64,000 nucleotides of DNA, from positions 6,617,001 through 6,681,000 of the forward strand of contig NZ_CP159289.1 of NCBI RefSeq assembly GCF_040448675.1. The letters are read 5' to 3'. Origin of the DNA: Dyadobacter sp. 676. Lineage in GTDB: Bacteria > Bacteroidota > Bacteroidia > Cytophagales > Spirosomataceae. The translations under genes were made by a program, and so were the position numbers. The notes under the pieces were generated by a model that had not been told where the DNA came from, made no database searches, and saw only the letters and a program-made list of their open reading frames with translations. Of the stretch, positions 37,468-49,134 are shown in pieces; position 1 is the stretch's first letter, and every line of letters starts with the position of its first letter.

Positions 37468-40356
37468 TCAATGTGCTTCCAGCCAGTTTGCGCCGATTCC
37501 GATACCGGTTTCCATTTTCACGGCCATCGGGATTGCGTTTCGCATGAGCTCGTCCACTTTCTCTTTCAGGAGCGGAATTTCGTCGCGGTGAGCGTCGAAG
37601 ACCAATTCGTCATGCACTTGCAGGATCATGCGCGATTTCAGCTTCTCTTTTTCCATGAAATCGTGGATATTGATCATCGCAACCTTGATCATATCGGCCG
37701 CCGAGCCCTGGATAGGGGCATTGATGGCGTTTCGTTCGGCATAGCCCCGGTTGGTCTGGTTACGGGAATTGATGTCCGGCAGGTAGCGGCGGCGGCCGAG
37801 GATCGTCTCGACATATTCGCGCTCACGGGCGTCGTTCACCACCTTGTCCATATAGCTTTTCACAGCCGGAAATTCTTCGAAATAGGCGCGGATGATTTCA
37901 CTCGCTTCCCCACGCGGAATCCCCAGTCGTTGCGCGAGGCCGAATGCCGAAATGCCGTAAATGATCCCGAAATTGACCATTTTCGATTTCCGGCGCATAT
38001 CCGGGGTTACCTCTTCGAGCGGAACTTGAAATACCTTGCTGGCCGTGGTTGCGTGGATGTCCCGGCCTTGGTTAAAGGCCTCCGTCATGCTTTCGTCACC
38101 ACTGAAAGCCGCCATAATGCGCAGTTCGATTTGCGAGTAGTCGGCCGACAGGATCTGGAATTCATCCGAATCGGGGACAAACGCCTTACGGATTTCGCGG
38201 CCGCGCGGCGTGCGAATGGGGATATTTTGCAGGTTCGGGTTGGTGGAGCTCAATCGCCCGGTAGCCGCAACTGCCTGGTTATAGGATGTATGAATGCGGC
38301 CGGTCCGGCTACTCACCATGGTAGGCAATGCATCCACGTACGTCGATTTGAGTTTCTGCAACTCCCGGTAGTCGAGGATTTTGCGGGCAATGAGGTGGTT
38401 CGCTTCCAGTTCGGAAAGGATCTCTTCCCCTGTCGCATATTGCCCGGTTTTGGTTTTTTTCGGCTTTTCGATCAGCTTCATTTTCTCGAAGAGGATTTCG
38501 CCGAGCTGCTTCGGGGAGCTGATGTTGAACGACTGGCCGGCGGCTTCGTAAATCTCGGATTCGGCCTGGCGGAGGTCGGACTCCAGTACGGCCGACATTT
38601 CTTTCAATGCGTTGATATCCAGCCGCACACCCGTATTTTCCATCGAAGCGAGCACTTTCGTCAGCGGCATTTCCACTTCGTTGAACAGCTTCGCGGCATT
38701 TACTTTCGGCAACTCGCGGCTGAAAATCGAATGGAGCTGAAAAGTAATATCCGCATCCTCGCCGGCATATTGCGTGATTTCCGGGATCGCTACATCCCGC
38801 ATATTGCCCTGCTTACCCCCTTTTTTACCGATAAGGGTCGTGATCGACACCGGCTCGTAGTTCAGGTACGCAGCGGCCAGAATATCCATTCCATGGCGTT
38901 TGTCCGGTTCGAGCAGGTAATGCGCGAGCATCGTGTCGCTTAGCTTACCGCGTACTTCGATGCCGTAATTTTTAAGGATCAGTATGTCGTACTTGATATT
39001 CTGACCAATTTTTTCAATGGCTTCATTCTCGAAAACCGCCCTGAAATGCTCCACGACGTTTTGGGCCTGTTCCCGGTCGGGCGGAACGGGAATGTAGAAA
39101 GCCTCACCCGCGAGATAGGAGAACGAAAGCCCCACAAGTTCTGCGTCGATGGTATCGAGCGAAGTGGTTTCGGTGTCGAAGCAGAATGCGTCCTGCAAGC
39201 TGAGGTAATGCGCCAGGCTGGTCATGAGCTCGGGCGTGTCCACGGTATGGTAGCGGTGGAAGGTGTTGTCGATGGTCCGTTTCGACGTCGGGATGCGGAT
39301 ACCCTCGGTGTCCTCGGTAAGCTCGCCGTCGGCAAGGTCGCCGCTGATGACCGCCGGTTGCTGGCCGATTTCCTCCGTCGGGTTACCGAAAATATCCAAC
39401 TGGCCCTTGGCGCTTTTGCGGGCTTGCGGGGCTGAAGCCGTACCCGCCCGTTGGGCCGGGGCAGGAGCGCCCGCGGGGCCGCCGAGGATGCGTGTTTTCA
39501 GGGTTCTGAATTCCAGTTCGTCGAAGAGCTCGGCGATGAGTTCGGCATTGGGGGCGCAAACCGTCAGGTCCTCGGCATCGAATGGCACCGGTACTTTGCA
39601 ATCTATCGTCGCCAATTGCTTGCTTAGCACGGCTTTATCGAAGTTTTCGCGGATTTTTTCGCCGAGTTTGCCTTTGATCTCGTCGGCATGCGTAATCAGG
39701 TTTTCGATCGTATCATATTCCTGGATGAGTTTCTGGGCGGTTTTCTCGCCAACGCCCGGAATGCCCGGGATATTATCGACGGCGTCGCCCATCAGGCCGA
39801 GGATGTCGATAACCTGGTCGATACGCCGGATCTGCCAGCGGTCGAGTATTTCCTGGACGCCCAGTACTTCCGCGCCTTTGCCGAGAAATGCGGGCTTGTA
39901 TATGTGAATGTGTTGTTCGACCAGCTGCCCGTAGTCTTTATCGGGCGTCATCATGAAAACCTCGAAGCCTTCCCTCGACGCTTCCTTGGCGATGGTGCCG
40001 ATGATATCGTCGGCTTCATAGCCATCCATTTCCAGAATAGGGATGCACATGCCCTTGAGCAGGCGTTTCACCAGGGGGATTGCCACGGTAATATCTTCCG
40101 GCTGCGCCTCGCGCTGGGCCTTGTAAGCTTCGAACTGCACGTGGCGGAAGGTAGGCGCGGCGGTGTCGAACGCGACGCCGATGTGCGTCGGTTTCTCTTT
40201 TTGAAGTACTTCGAGCAGTGTGTTGGTAAAGCCGAAAACGGCGCTGGTATTCAGTCCCTTTGAAGTGATGCGTGGCGCCTTGATGAATGCGAAATGCGCC
40301 CTGTAAATCAGTGCCATCGCGTCCAGCAGAAACAGCTTGTGAACGGGTTTTTCCAT
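37468..40356 (-). CDS. polA: DNA polymerase I
   Basis: 962 residues, all three domains intact. 5'-3' nuclease (1-290: LFLLDAMALIYRAHFAF, DGYEADDIIGTIA, GLMGDAVDNIPGIPGVGEKTA). 3'-5' exonuclease (about 360-550) with active residues: CFDTETTSLD, IGQNIKYD, YAGEDADITFQL. Polymerase (550-962): motif A DYSQIELRIMA, motif B RRKSKMVNFGIIYG, motif C VHDELVFD. The linker near residue 300 (PAGAPAPAQRAGTASAPQARK) is Pro/Ala-rich. It serves Okazaki fragment processing and repair. A -7 element lies just upstream. Confidence 0.97.
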   Translation of the reverse strand: MEKPVHKLFLLDAMALIYRAHFAFIKAPRITSKGLNTSAVFGFTNTLLEVLQKEKPTHIGVAFDTAAPTFRHVQFEAYKAQREAQPEDITVAIPLVKRLLKGMCIPILEMDGYEADDIIGTIAKEASREGFEVFMMTPDKDYGQLVEQHIHIYKPAFLGKGAEVLGVQEILDRWQIRRIDQVIDILGLMGDAVDNIPGIPGVGEKTAQKLIQEYDTIENLITHADEIKGKLGEKIRENFDKAVLSKQLATIDCKVPVPFDAEDLTVCAPNAELIAELFDELEFRTLKTRILGGPAGAPAPAQRAGTASAPQARKSAKGQLDIFGNPTEEIGQQPAVISGDLADGELTEDTEGIRIPTSKRTIDNTFHRYHTVDTPELMTSLAHYLSLQDAFCFDTETTSLDTIDAELVGLSFSYLAGEAFYIPVPPDREQAQNVVEHFRAVFENEAIEKIGQNIKYDILILKNYGIEVRGKLSDTMLAHYLLEPDKRHGMDILAAAYLNYEPVSITTLIGKKGGKQGNMRDVAIPEITQYAGEDADITFQLHSIFSRELPKVNAAKLFNEVEMPLTKVLASMENTGVRLDINALKEMSAVLESDLRQAESEIYEAAGQSFNISSPKQLGEILFEKMKLIEKPKKTKTGQYATGEEILSELEANHLIARKILDYRELQKLKSTYVDALPTMVSSRTGRIHTSYNQAVAATGRLSSTNPNLQNIPIRTPRGREIRKAFVPDSDEFQILSADYSQIELRIMAAFSGDESMTEAFNQGRDIHATTASKVFQVPLEEVTPDMRRKSKMVNFGIIYGISAFGLAQRLGIPRGEASEIIRAYFEEFPAVKSYMDKVVNDAREREYVETILGRRRYLPDINSRNQTNRGYAERNAINAPIQGSAADMIKVAMINIHDFMEKEKLKSRMILQVHDELVFDAHRDEIPLLKEKVDELMRNAIPMAVKMETGIGIGANWLEAH

Positions 40357-40379
40357 GAGGTAAGTTTATGATCGAAACT

Positions 40380-40387
40380 CAAATATA
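40380..40387 (-). promoter_or_regulatory. Probable -7 element of polA
   Basis: TATATTTG on the minus strand matches TAnnTTTG exactly and lies 24 bases before the polA start codon. No matching TTG at 19-21 bases upstream is obvious. Confidence 0.5.
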
Positions 40388-40439
40388 ATGCAACTACCAC
40401 GACGGAAAAGGATTGCCCGACGGTTTTTTCCTGATTTAC

Positions 40440-40725
40440 GACGGAAGTATCAGCCGGTTAAATCTTTTAGTGTGTATTAAAAGTTTTATACTTTTTAAAA
40501 GAATCGTACTTTCTAGGGGTTAACTACAAGGTATTCATATTAAAAGTATAAGCCTTTAAATAAATGACGTTTGTATTAAAAGTATTATATATTACTGTTC
40601 TGTTGATATTAATGGCATATATCAAAGTATAAAAAGTATTATATTTTAATATTAAATAATGTATTAAAAGAATTAAAAGTATAAATACAATTAAAATGTA
40701 TTGCTTTATTAAAAGTATCAACCTA
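40440..40725. repeat. AT-rich island of AAAAGTAT repeats
   Basis: Between polA and the peptidase gene, a strongly AT-rich stretch contains at least five copies or near copies of ATTAAAAGTAT/TATAAAAAGTATT, mostly in the same direction, in an otherwise GC-balanced region. No coding frame of note. It probably includes the peptidase promoter. Similar islands occur near 27120, 48185 and 57240-57600. Confidence 0.7.
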
Positions 40726-40770
40726 ATGACTATACCTGACCGCCAGACTACTCGTCGACCAGTTAGTAAT

Positions 40771-42954
40771 ATGTTGAATAGCAGCCTATTCCCGCCCGAG
40801 AGGATTATTTTCTTACTTTTAACCGTTATCATTTTTTCTTGTAACCAAAATAAACCAGTGAAAGAAGCATATCAATGGCCGCGAGCCACACCTCCGGTAG
40901 CAGAAAAGAAAGACCATGAAACCGGAATGCATGGCGACAAGCGCAACGACGAATATTATTGGATGGCCGATTTCTTTCGGGAGGGACCCGACGCCGACAA
41001 GGTGGTGGAATACCTGAATGCGGAGAATGCTTACACCGACACCATGATGGCCGGTACGACGAAGTTCCAGGAGTTGCTGTTCGCGGAGATGAAAGGCCGG
41101 ATCAAGGAAAAGGACGAGTCGGTGCCGGTGTTCAGCAACGGGTATTGGTATTACACCCGCAGCGAAGAGGGCGAGCAGTACTTTAAATATTGCCGCAAGA
41201 AAGGCTCGCTGGAAGCGGTAGAAGAGGTCCTTCTCGACGTCGACAAAATGGCCGAAGGGCATCCTTACTATTCCGCGGTTGGTTTCAATGTGAGTCCCGA
41301 TAACAAGCTGATGGCATACGGGGTCGACACCGTTTCAAGGCGCCAGTACACCCTTTACATCAAAAACCTGGAAACCGGCGAGCATCTGGCCGACAAGATT
41401 TACCCGACCAGCGGCGGCTCGGAATGGGGGAATGATAACAAAACGCTGTTTTACACCGCTACAAACCCGAAAACCCTGCTCAGCGAAAAGATCAAGCGCC
41501 ATAAACTGGGCACCGATTCCCGGAAGGACGTGGTTGTTTACCACGAGAAGGACAAGAGCAATTATATCGGTGTTGGCAAAACGAAATCGGAGAAATACAT
41601 CGTGATCGCGTCGTCGGCCACGATGTCGTCCGAATACCTTATCCTTGATGCCGACAATCCCGAGGGCAAGTTCGAAGTATTTCAACCACGGATCAAGGAT
41701 GTGCTGTACGATGTGGACCATCAGGGGGACAAGTTCCTGATCGTCACCAACAAGGATGCTCTGAATTTCCGGTTAATGGAAACGCCGGTAAACCAAACGG
41801 GCGTCGGGAACTGGAAGGAAGTAATCCCAAACCGTCCGGACGTTCTCCTCGAGGGCATCGACGTTTTTCGGGACTACCTGGTGGTCACAGAACGCAGGAA
41901 TGGACTCTTGCAGCTTCGCATCCGCAATATCCATACAAATGCGGAGCATTACGTGGACTTCGGTGAACCTGCCTACACGGCTTATGCCGGCTCTAATCCC
42001 GAGTACAACAGCTCGAATCTACGGTACGTCTACACGTCTCTCACTACACCCGGTTCGGTGTACGACTATCATATGGAAAGCCGCGAAAAGGAGCTGAAAA
42101 AGCGACAGGAAGTGGTTGGCGGCTACAATCCCGAAGATTACGCGACGGAACGTTTGTATGCGAAAGCACGCGACGGCGTGAAAGTACCCATTTCGTTGGT
42201 TTATAAGAAAACTACCGTCAGGAGCGAGGAAACGCCACTTCTGCTTTACGCATACGGCTCTTATGGCAATAGTATGGACGCCGCGTTCAGCAGTACGCGC
42301 CTGAGCCTGCTCAACCGCGGGTTCATATACGCGATCGCGCACATACGCGGGGGACAGGAGATGGGGCGGCAATGGTACGAGGATGGCAAAATGTTCAAAA
42401 AGAAGAATACATTCAATGATTTTATCGATTGCGCGGAGTTTCTGATCAGGGAGAAATATACATCGCCCGCGCATTTGTTTGCCGAAGGGGGGAGCGCCGG
42501 CGGATTGCTGATGGGGGCGGTCGCGAACATGCGCCCCGATCTGTGGCGGGGAATCATAGCGGACGTGCCTTTTGTGGACGTCGTGACGACCATGCTGGAC
42601 GAAAGCATTCCCTTGACGACCAACGAGTTCGATGAATGGGGGAATCCAAAAAATAAGGACGCCTATGACTACATGAAGTCCTATTCTCCCTATGACAATA
42701 TCGAGCGAAAAAATTATCCCAACATGCTCGTAACCACCGGCTTGCACGACAGTCAGGTGCAATACTTCGAGCCCGCAAAATGGGTGGCACGCCTTCGCGC
42801 GCATAAAACGGACAAGAATGTGCTACTGTTAAAGACCAATATGGAAGCCGGCCACGGAGGCGCTTCGGGGCGGTTTGACTATTTGAAGGAGATTGCCTTG
42901 CAGTTTGCGTTTATGTTCGCGTTGGAGGGGGGGGCGAATAGCGTTTTAATTTAA
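40771..42954 (+). CDS. Prolyl oligopeptidase family serine peptidase (S9A, oligopeptidase B-like), lipoprotein
   Basis: About 727 residues from ATG 40771, chosen because it gives a lipoprotein signal (LLLTVIIFSC, lipobox Cys at about 24); earlier ATGs at 40696 and 40726 add residues that do not look like a signal. N-terminal propeller (YYWMADFFREG; EYYWM... to about residue 400), C-terminal hydrolase (about 430-727). Catalytic triad: Ser in EGGSAGGLLMG, Asp in TGLHDSQVQYFEP, His in MEAGHGGASGRF. It cleaves short peptides, at the cell envelope given the lipid anchor. Confidence 0.93.
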   Translation: MLNSSLFPPERIIFLLLTVIIFSCNQNKPVKEAYQWPRATPPVAEKKDHETGMHGDKRNDEYYWMADFFREGPDADKVVEYLNAENAYTDTMMAGTTKFQELLFAEMKGRIKEKDESVPVFSNGYWYYTRSEEGEQYFKYCRKKGSLEAVEEVLLDVDKMAEGHPYYSAVGFNVSPDNKLMAYGVDTVSRRQYTLYIKNLETGEHLADKIYPTSGGSEWGNDNKTLFYTATNPKTLLSEKIKRHKLGTDSRKDVVVYHEKDKSNYIGVGKTKSEKYIVIASSATMSSEYLILDADNPEGKFEVFQPRIKDVLYDVDHQGDKFLIVTNKDALNFRLMETPVNQTGVGNWKEVIPNRPDVLLEGIDVFRDYLVVTERRNGLLQLRIRNIHTNAEHYVDFGEPAYTAYAGSNPEYNSSNLRYVYTSLTTPGSVYDYHMESREKELKKRQEVVGGYNPEDYATERLYAKARDGVKVPISLVYKKTTVRSEETPLLLYAYGSYGNSMDAAFSSTRLSLLNRGFIYAIAHIRGGQEMGRQWYEDGKMFKKKNTFNDFIDCAEFLIREKYTSPAHLFAEGGSAGGLLMGAVANMRPDLWRGIIADVPFVDVVTTMLDESIPLTTNEFDEWGNPKNKDAYDYMKSYSPYDNIERKNYPNMLVTTGLHDSQVQYFEPAKWVARLRAHKTDKNVLLLKTNMEAGHGGASGRFDYLKEIALQFAFMFALEGGANSVLI

Positions 42955-43041
42955 TGAGTGAGTGATTGAACGAGTGAATGATTCCCCGTTCCACGGCGGC
43001 TCATTCACTCATTCTCCGTTCCACGGCGGCTCATTCACTCA

Positions 43042-43043
<2 letters not shown>
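42955..43043. repeat. Dispersed intergenic repeat, two 30-base direct copies
   Basis: 42981-43010 and 43011-43040 are 30-base copies differing at one base (ATTCCCCGTT or ATTCTCCGTT, then CCACGGCGGCTCATTCACTC). GAGTGAATGA upstream (near 42973) is the exact complement of TCATTCACTC within the copies, so a hairpin can form. It lies between the convergent peptidase and sulfhydrylase genes and overlaps the latter's stop. Related copies occur near 21974-22080 and 51187-51215. Confidence 0.8.
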
Positions 43044-45014
<1,971 letters not shown>

Positions 45015-45061
45015 ACGGGCATTACAAAAACAGGGACGGACTGGTTTCCACGGCTGCCGGT

Positions 45062-45586
45062 TTATTTAGCCATGACATTATAAAAGTTATAATCGGTCAT
45101 CGGTGCGTCGGTAAAGCCCAGGTTGCGGCCCATGGTGATGATTTGCCCCCGGTGGTATGTGGTATGGTTAACCACATGCATAATGTATTCGAAGTTCGGG
45201 AAGTTGCATTGAAACCACTGGCTTTCAACGAGTGTTTCGCGCTGGATTTGCTCGCAGGAGAGGCTTTCCACGTATTCCGCAAGCTCCTGAGATTGTGCTA
45301 TAAGCGTATCGAAGGTCGTTTCGAGGTCTCCATCGAAACCATAGCCGCTGTAATCGGCATCCGGGTTCATGATCGATAACCAGTAACGTTGGGTTTCGAG
45401 GATATGGATGAGTGTCAGCCGGATGGTCGAAAAGCTCGATTTCAGCTCGGATTCGAGGATTTCAACCGGTTTTGTACGGAGCCAGTTGACAAGGGTGCAG
45501 TTGGCCCAATGGTTGTAATCCGCGAAATTTTTCATCGCGTAGGCCAAACTTTTTTCTGCGTTCGGAATTTCAATTGTGGCTGACAT
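45062..45586 (-). CDS. DinB family protein
   Basis: 174 residues with the four-helix DinB/YfiT fold. Metal-site His residues are visible in LIHILETQRYW and MHVVNHTTYHRGQI, the family signature. Members are metal-dependent enzymes or thiol transferases induced by stress; the substrate here is unknown. It follows the WYL regulator by 68 bases on the same strand, suggesting that it is a target or operon partner. Confidence 0.88.
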   Translation of the reverse strand: MSATIEIPNAEKSLAYAMKNFADYNHWANCTLVNWLRTKPVEILESELKSSFSTIRLTLIHILETQRYWLSIMNPDADYSGYGFDGDLETTFDTLIAQSQELAEYVESLSCEQIQRETLVESQWFQCNFPNFEYIMHVVNHTTYHRGQIITMGRNLGFTDAPMTDYNFYNVMAK

Positions 45587-45653
45587 AGCTGCTTTGTTTA
45601 GTACATTACAAAGAAAACATATGCTTGTGACAACCCATTGTCAACAGGAAGCG

Positions 45654-46601
45654 TCAGCGGCTCAAATTTTCCGAAATTTTTTCGGTAAGCTGCCTGACGA
45701 TCGTTTTGAGCGCTTCCGGCTCAACGATACTGGCCTCCGGTGCGATCATCAGGTACCATCGGGCAAAACCTTCCAGCGAAGGGCTGAGGAAAGTCATCTC
45801 CACGATATCGCCGTGCTCTACTTCCGACGAGAACCCGTAATAATTCCGCTGCTCGCGAATGTAACGCGCCACACGTTTTTCCACATGGATGCGCACGAGG
45901 CGCATGTTCTCGTGCTCCCAGCTGTCGTGCATGAAATCTTTCAGTGGGGCATGCTGATGTACGAACGGCCGGTCGGTAATGTCGCATTGCAGGATGCGGT
46001 CGGACCGGAAGTTGCGGTAATCGTTGCGCAGGTGACAGAATGCGATGGTGTACCAATAATTGTTTTCATGGTAAACGCCTACGGGCTCGATGATCCGTTC
46101 CACCGGCTCTGCTGCACTTAATGCCACATAAAGGATCCTGGCGATTTTCCGTTCGGAAATGCTTTTAAGCAGAACGTCGAGCGTGTTGCTGTTCGGCTGG
46201 TGAAACGCGCGGGGCCTGTTGCGTACTTCGATATGGTTTTCAAGGTTCTCGACCATCGATTTTTCCGTGCTGCGCAACACCGCCTTGATCTTGTACATGG
46301 CCGACTGGTAATGCGACTGTGTGGAGAAATCGGTGAATTTCTCCATCAGCTTCTCTGCCGTAATGAATGTGCGCGCCTCTTCCTTGGTAAACATAACAGG
46401 AGGCAGGCGATAGCCGTCCATGATGGAATAGCCGACGCCTGCCTCGCCGATAATGGGTACGCCCGCCTCGGCAAGCGAATTGATATCGCGGTACACCGTC
46501 CTCAGACTGATCTCGAAACGCTCCGCCAGATCCTGGGCTTTGACAATTTTGCGGGATTGGAGCTGAATAAGAATGGCAGTAATGCGGTCGAAACGGTTCA
46601 T
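45654..46601 (-). CDS. WYL-domain (YafY-type) transcriptional regulator
   Basis: 315 residues from ATG 46601 (MNRFDRITAILIQLQSRKIV, the standard start). N-terminal HTH_11 (LAERFEISLRTVYRDINSLAEAGVPI), then the WYL domain (residues about 140-230: KARILYVALSAAEPV..., YHENNYWYTIAFCHLRNDYRNFR) and a C-terminal WCX-like domain (HVEKRVARYIREQRNYYGF). It senses a ligand, possibly nucleic acid or a nucleotide, and controls nearby genes; DinB is the likely neighbour target. Confidence 0.92.
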   Translation of the reverse strand: MNRFDRITAILIQLQSRKIVKAQDLAERFEISLRTVYRDINSLAEAGVPIIGEAGVGYSIMDGYRLPPVMFTKEEARTFITAEKLMEKFTDFSTQSHYQSAMYKIKAVLRSTEKSMVENLENHIEVRNRPRAFHQPNSNTLDVLLKSISERKIARILYVALSAAEPVERIIEPVGVYHENNYWYTIAFCHLRNDYRNFRSDRILQCDITDRPFVHQHAPLKDFMHDSWEHENMRLVRIHVEKRVARYIREQRNYYGFSSEVEHGDIVEMTFLSPSLEGFARWYLMIAPEASIVEPEALKTIVRQLTEKISENLSR

Positions 46602-46637
46602 GAGTGTCGGTGAAGGAATTTCCGGCACAAATTAAGG

Positions 46638-47652
46638 TTAAAGAACCGGTTCTCTCAAATTAAATGCTTCGGAAATCAGTTGAAACGATCTGATGCGGTT
46701 TTCGAAGGTGTCGGCCATGGTCGATACCATCACTTCGTCCGCCTCGAAATCGATGGCCAGCCTGGTAAGTTGTTCCTTCACGGATTCCGGCGTTCCCGAA
46801 ACAATGCGGCCACTGTTGTAGCGGATGCGGTCGAGCTCGCCGAAACTGAATTGGTATTTCCGCACCGTTTCAGGGTCGGGAAACGGCCCGAACTTGCCCC
46901 GCTCGAACTCCACCAGAACGTAATCCATCATTTTGCGCATTTCGGCGGCCTTTTCCTCCGTTTCGCCGCATAAGGTGAATACGGAGATGATTACCCGGGG
47001 TTTTTCGAGCTGATCGGAGGGACGGAAATTCCGCTTGTATTCCTCCACGACGTCGGGTTTTATGAAACCATTGATGAACTTGGCGACGGCCAGCCCCATT
47101 CCGAAACGTGCCGCGATGTTGCTGCTACCGCCGCTCGAACTCAGGATCCATTGCTCGGGAATGGTAGGCGATTGCGGCGTGGCGTAGATAAACCCGCGTT
47201 CGGTTCCGGCAGTGTCCCTGAAAAAATGCTGCAGATGTTCGAGTTGCCGCAGGTAGCTGGTTTCGCTGAAATCGTTGGACGGGTTAAGCAGCGAGGAGGT
47301 AATGCGGTCGGTGCCGGGTGCGCGGCCCATACCGAGATCGATACGGCCGGGATAAAGCGTCTCGAGCATCCGGAAGTTCTCCGCGACTTTCAATGCGCTG
47401 TGATTCGGCAGCATAATCCCCCCCGGAACCGATGCGGATGCGGCTCGTAACATCAGCCAGCTTAACCATCAGCACTTCCGGTACGGAACCCGCGATGAAG
47501 GTTGAATTGTGGTGCTCTGAAACCCAGAAGCGGCTGTAACCGAGTTCCTCGGCGAGCCTGGCCGTGGTGATCGTTTCCTGAATGGCCTCCCGGACGCCGG
47601 ACCCGTGTCTTACAACGGATTGGTCGAGAATGCCGAGCTTGAAATGCTTCAT
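46638..47652 (-). pseudogene. LLM-class flavin-dependent oxidoreductase (luciferase-like), frameshifted
   Basis: About 337 residues when joined, from ATG 47652 (MKHFKLGILDQSVV). The alpha-subunit-like TIM barrel shows ETITTARLAEELGYSRFWVSEHHN, then SRIRIGSGG, where seven C at 47418-47424 shift the frame; one fewer base continues IMLPNHSALKVAENFRMLETLYPGRIDLGMGRAPGTD. It uses FMNH2 and oxygen. Ends RIRSFQLISEAFNLREP. The FMN reductase downstream is a plausible partner. Confidence 0.9.
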
Positions 47653-47763
47653 AGTTAATGCGTGATTTGAAGCATAACACACCACCGCGTTTTTGTATTC
47701 ACTTTCGGGTTCGAAAATGTCCTTTCCGCAGGGATAGTAACGTTCGGTGGCGGGGTAGGGAGA

Positions 47764-48168
47764 TCAGGGAACCCGGTCCCAATACGTGCTTCTGCCCAGC
47801 AACGGAATCCCCACGTAGCTACGGACCTCCATCTTTTCCTTTCGCAGCTTAATCAGGCAGCTGTATGTTTTGCCGCTTTTGGGGTCGTACATCTTTCCAT
47901 TGTCCCAAATGTCTTCGCTAAAGACGAAATTGTTTAGCAGGTTCACATGAAGCAGGTTACGTCCCCGGAGCTTTTCATTGGAGTTGTGTATGTCCTTGCG
48001 GGAAGTTTTGCCGTCGGCTTCAAAAAGGTCTTCTGCCCAAAGTAATCGTCCGAAGTATTCCTCGCCGCTTTTGTAAATCTCGATGCGGGTGTCCTTTTCT
48101 TCATTGATCCACTCGCCGACGATCTTATCCGCCACGATAATTTGCGATTCGGCGGACATGAAACTCAT
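47764..48168 (-). CDS. DUF2147 family protein, signal peptide probably cut off by an indel
   Basis: 134 residues in the open frame: IVGEWINEEKDTRIEIYKSGEEYFGRL, DIHNSNEKLRGRNLLHVNLLNNF, DPKSGKTYSCLIKLRKE and GRSTYWDRV are the DUF2147 signature. Family members are secreted. An ATG at 48200 opens MYKILFTIFF in another frame; one extra A in the run of eight (48169-48176) would fuse it to FMSFMSAESQ, a convincing signal peptide, giving about 145 residues. I therefore suspect that the true start is 48200. Confidence 0.82.
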   Translation of the reverse strand: MSFMSAESQIIVADKIVGEWINEEKDTRIEIYKSGEEYFGRLLWAEDLFEADGKTSRKDIHNSNEKLRGRNLLHVNLLNNFVFSEDIWDNGKMYDPKSGKTYSCLIKLRKEKMEVRSYVGIPLLGRSTYWDRVP

Positions 48169-48200
48169 AAAAAAAATATGGTAAAAAGTATTTTATACAT

Positions 48201-48553
48201 TTTATAAGGCTGAGTCGGGGTTATCTGGTGCTTCTCGGGGCTCTTGAAAATATACAAACCAAATTTTTATAAAATTTAACGCTGTTAATAGTTGTTAAAC
48301 TTAAATAGCTTATTCTGATGCATTTGGCAATAATTTTAACTACGGTTGATTATTTAACAATGATAGATTCAAGATTTAACATTGTTAGGCTATTTTAGCG
48401 AACCTAATTCACCTGTTAAAATCCTATCCTGCACATTAGTTGGTGTGACAATATACGACAGTTGGCGGGATTACAAAACAGAATTATTCCAAGACAACAA
48501 GCACCGATCAAAATCCGGAACCGTTTTTTTCCGGAACGACCGTCGGGCTCCGT
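48201..48553. other. AT-rich spacer with an inverted repeat
   Basis: TAACAATG and its exact complement CATTGTTA (48355-48362 and 48380-48387) lie 150 bases upstream of the DUF2147 start and could be an operator or hairpin. The plus-strand frame through this region (from 48382) runs into the antisense of the SRPBCC gene and looks random. AAAAGTATT motifs occur at 48183-48191. Confidence 0.5.
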
Positions 48554-49018
48554 TCAGTCTGCAGGTCGCGACATCCGCTCTTCAAGTTGCTCCAATATCG
48601 CCGGCCAGGCATCTTCATGACTTTTTCGCGCCGCTTCGTGGAGGAATTCGGCATGTGTGAGTCGCAGGAATGTGCCGTCCTCGTGCGGCGAAAGCTCCAC
48701 AGTCAGCACAGTCTCCGCTCCGTCGGTTCCGCTCTGGCCGGTTACCCAGGTCATTTCGATACGTCCGGGTTCTTCCAGGTACAGGAAGCGGCCGTAATGC
48801 GGGTGCCGCATTCCCTGATGCATGGTTTCGAAATAGAAAGGCGTGTTTGGCTCCGGCCTTCCCAGGAACGAACCGGGAGCGGCCAGCCATAGGTCCATTT
48901 CGGTAGTCCAGGCTTTGAAAAGTTTTCGTGGCAACAGCTTAATCACCTTCTGCACGGTGACGCCCAGCGGCCGGGACGTCAGGTCAGGTGGGCAGATAAT
49001 GGTCGTTTGCGCTTCCAT
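48554..49018 (-). CDS. SRPBCC family protein (AHSA1-type)
   Basis: 154 residues. The START-like fold is recognisable by PRKLFKAWTTEMDLWLAAPGSFLGRPEP and PHYGRFLYLEEPGRIEMTWVTG, ending in AWPAILEQLEERM. It binds a hydrophobic ligand; physiological role unknown. It is one of three SRPBCC genes in this window. It has its own minus-strand unit, divergent from the methyltransferase gene. Confidence 0.85.
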   Translation of the reverse strand: MEAQTTIICPPDLTSRPLGVTVQKVIKLLPRKLFKAWTTEMDLWLAAPGSFLGRPEPNTPFYFETMHQGMRHPHYGRFLYLEEPGRIEMTWVTGQSGTDGAETVLTVELSPHEDGTFLRLTHAEFLHEAARKSHEDAWPAILEQLEERMSRPAD

Positions 49019-49134
49019 AATATGGTCCGGTTTTAGGAAAATAGACGTAAAAACTATGCCCTTCCAAATGCTTTTTTGCTTTGTAGCCGATCCATCGCCA
49101 ATTTTGCCGTCTGTTCACATTTGAAATCGAAGCT

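Noticed and set aside
37471..38943. 490-residue plus-strand frame across polA
   Set aside because: Antisense of polymerase motifs; amino-acid pattern looks random.
48382..48660. Plus-strand frame in the AT-rich gap after DUF2147
   Set aside because: Overlaps the SRPBCC gene antisense and has no leader or domain.
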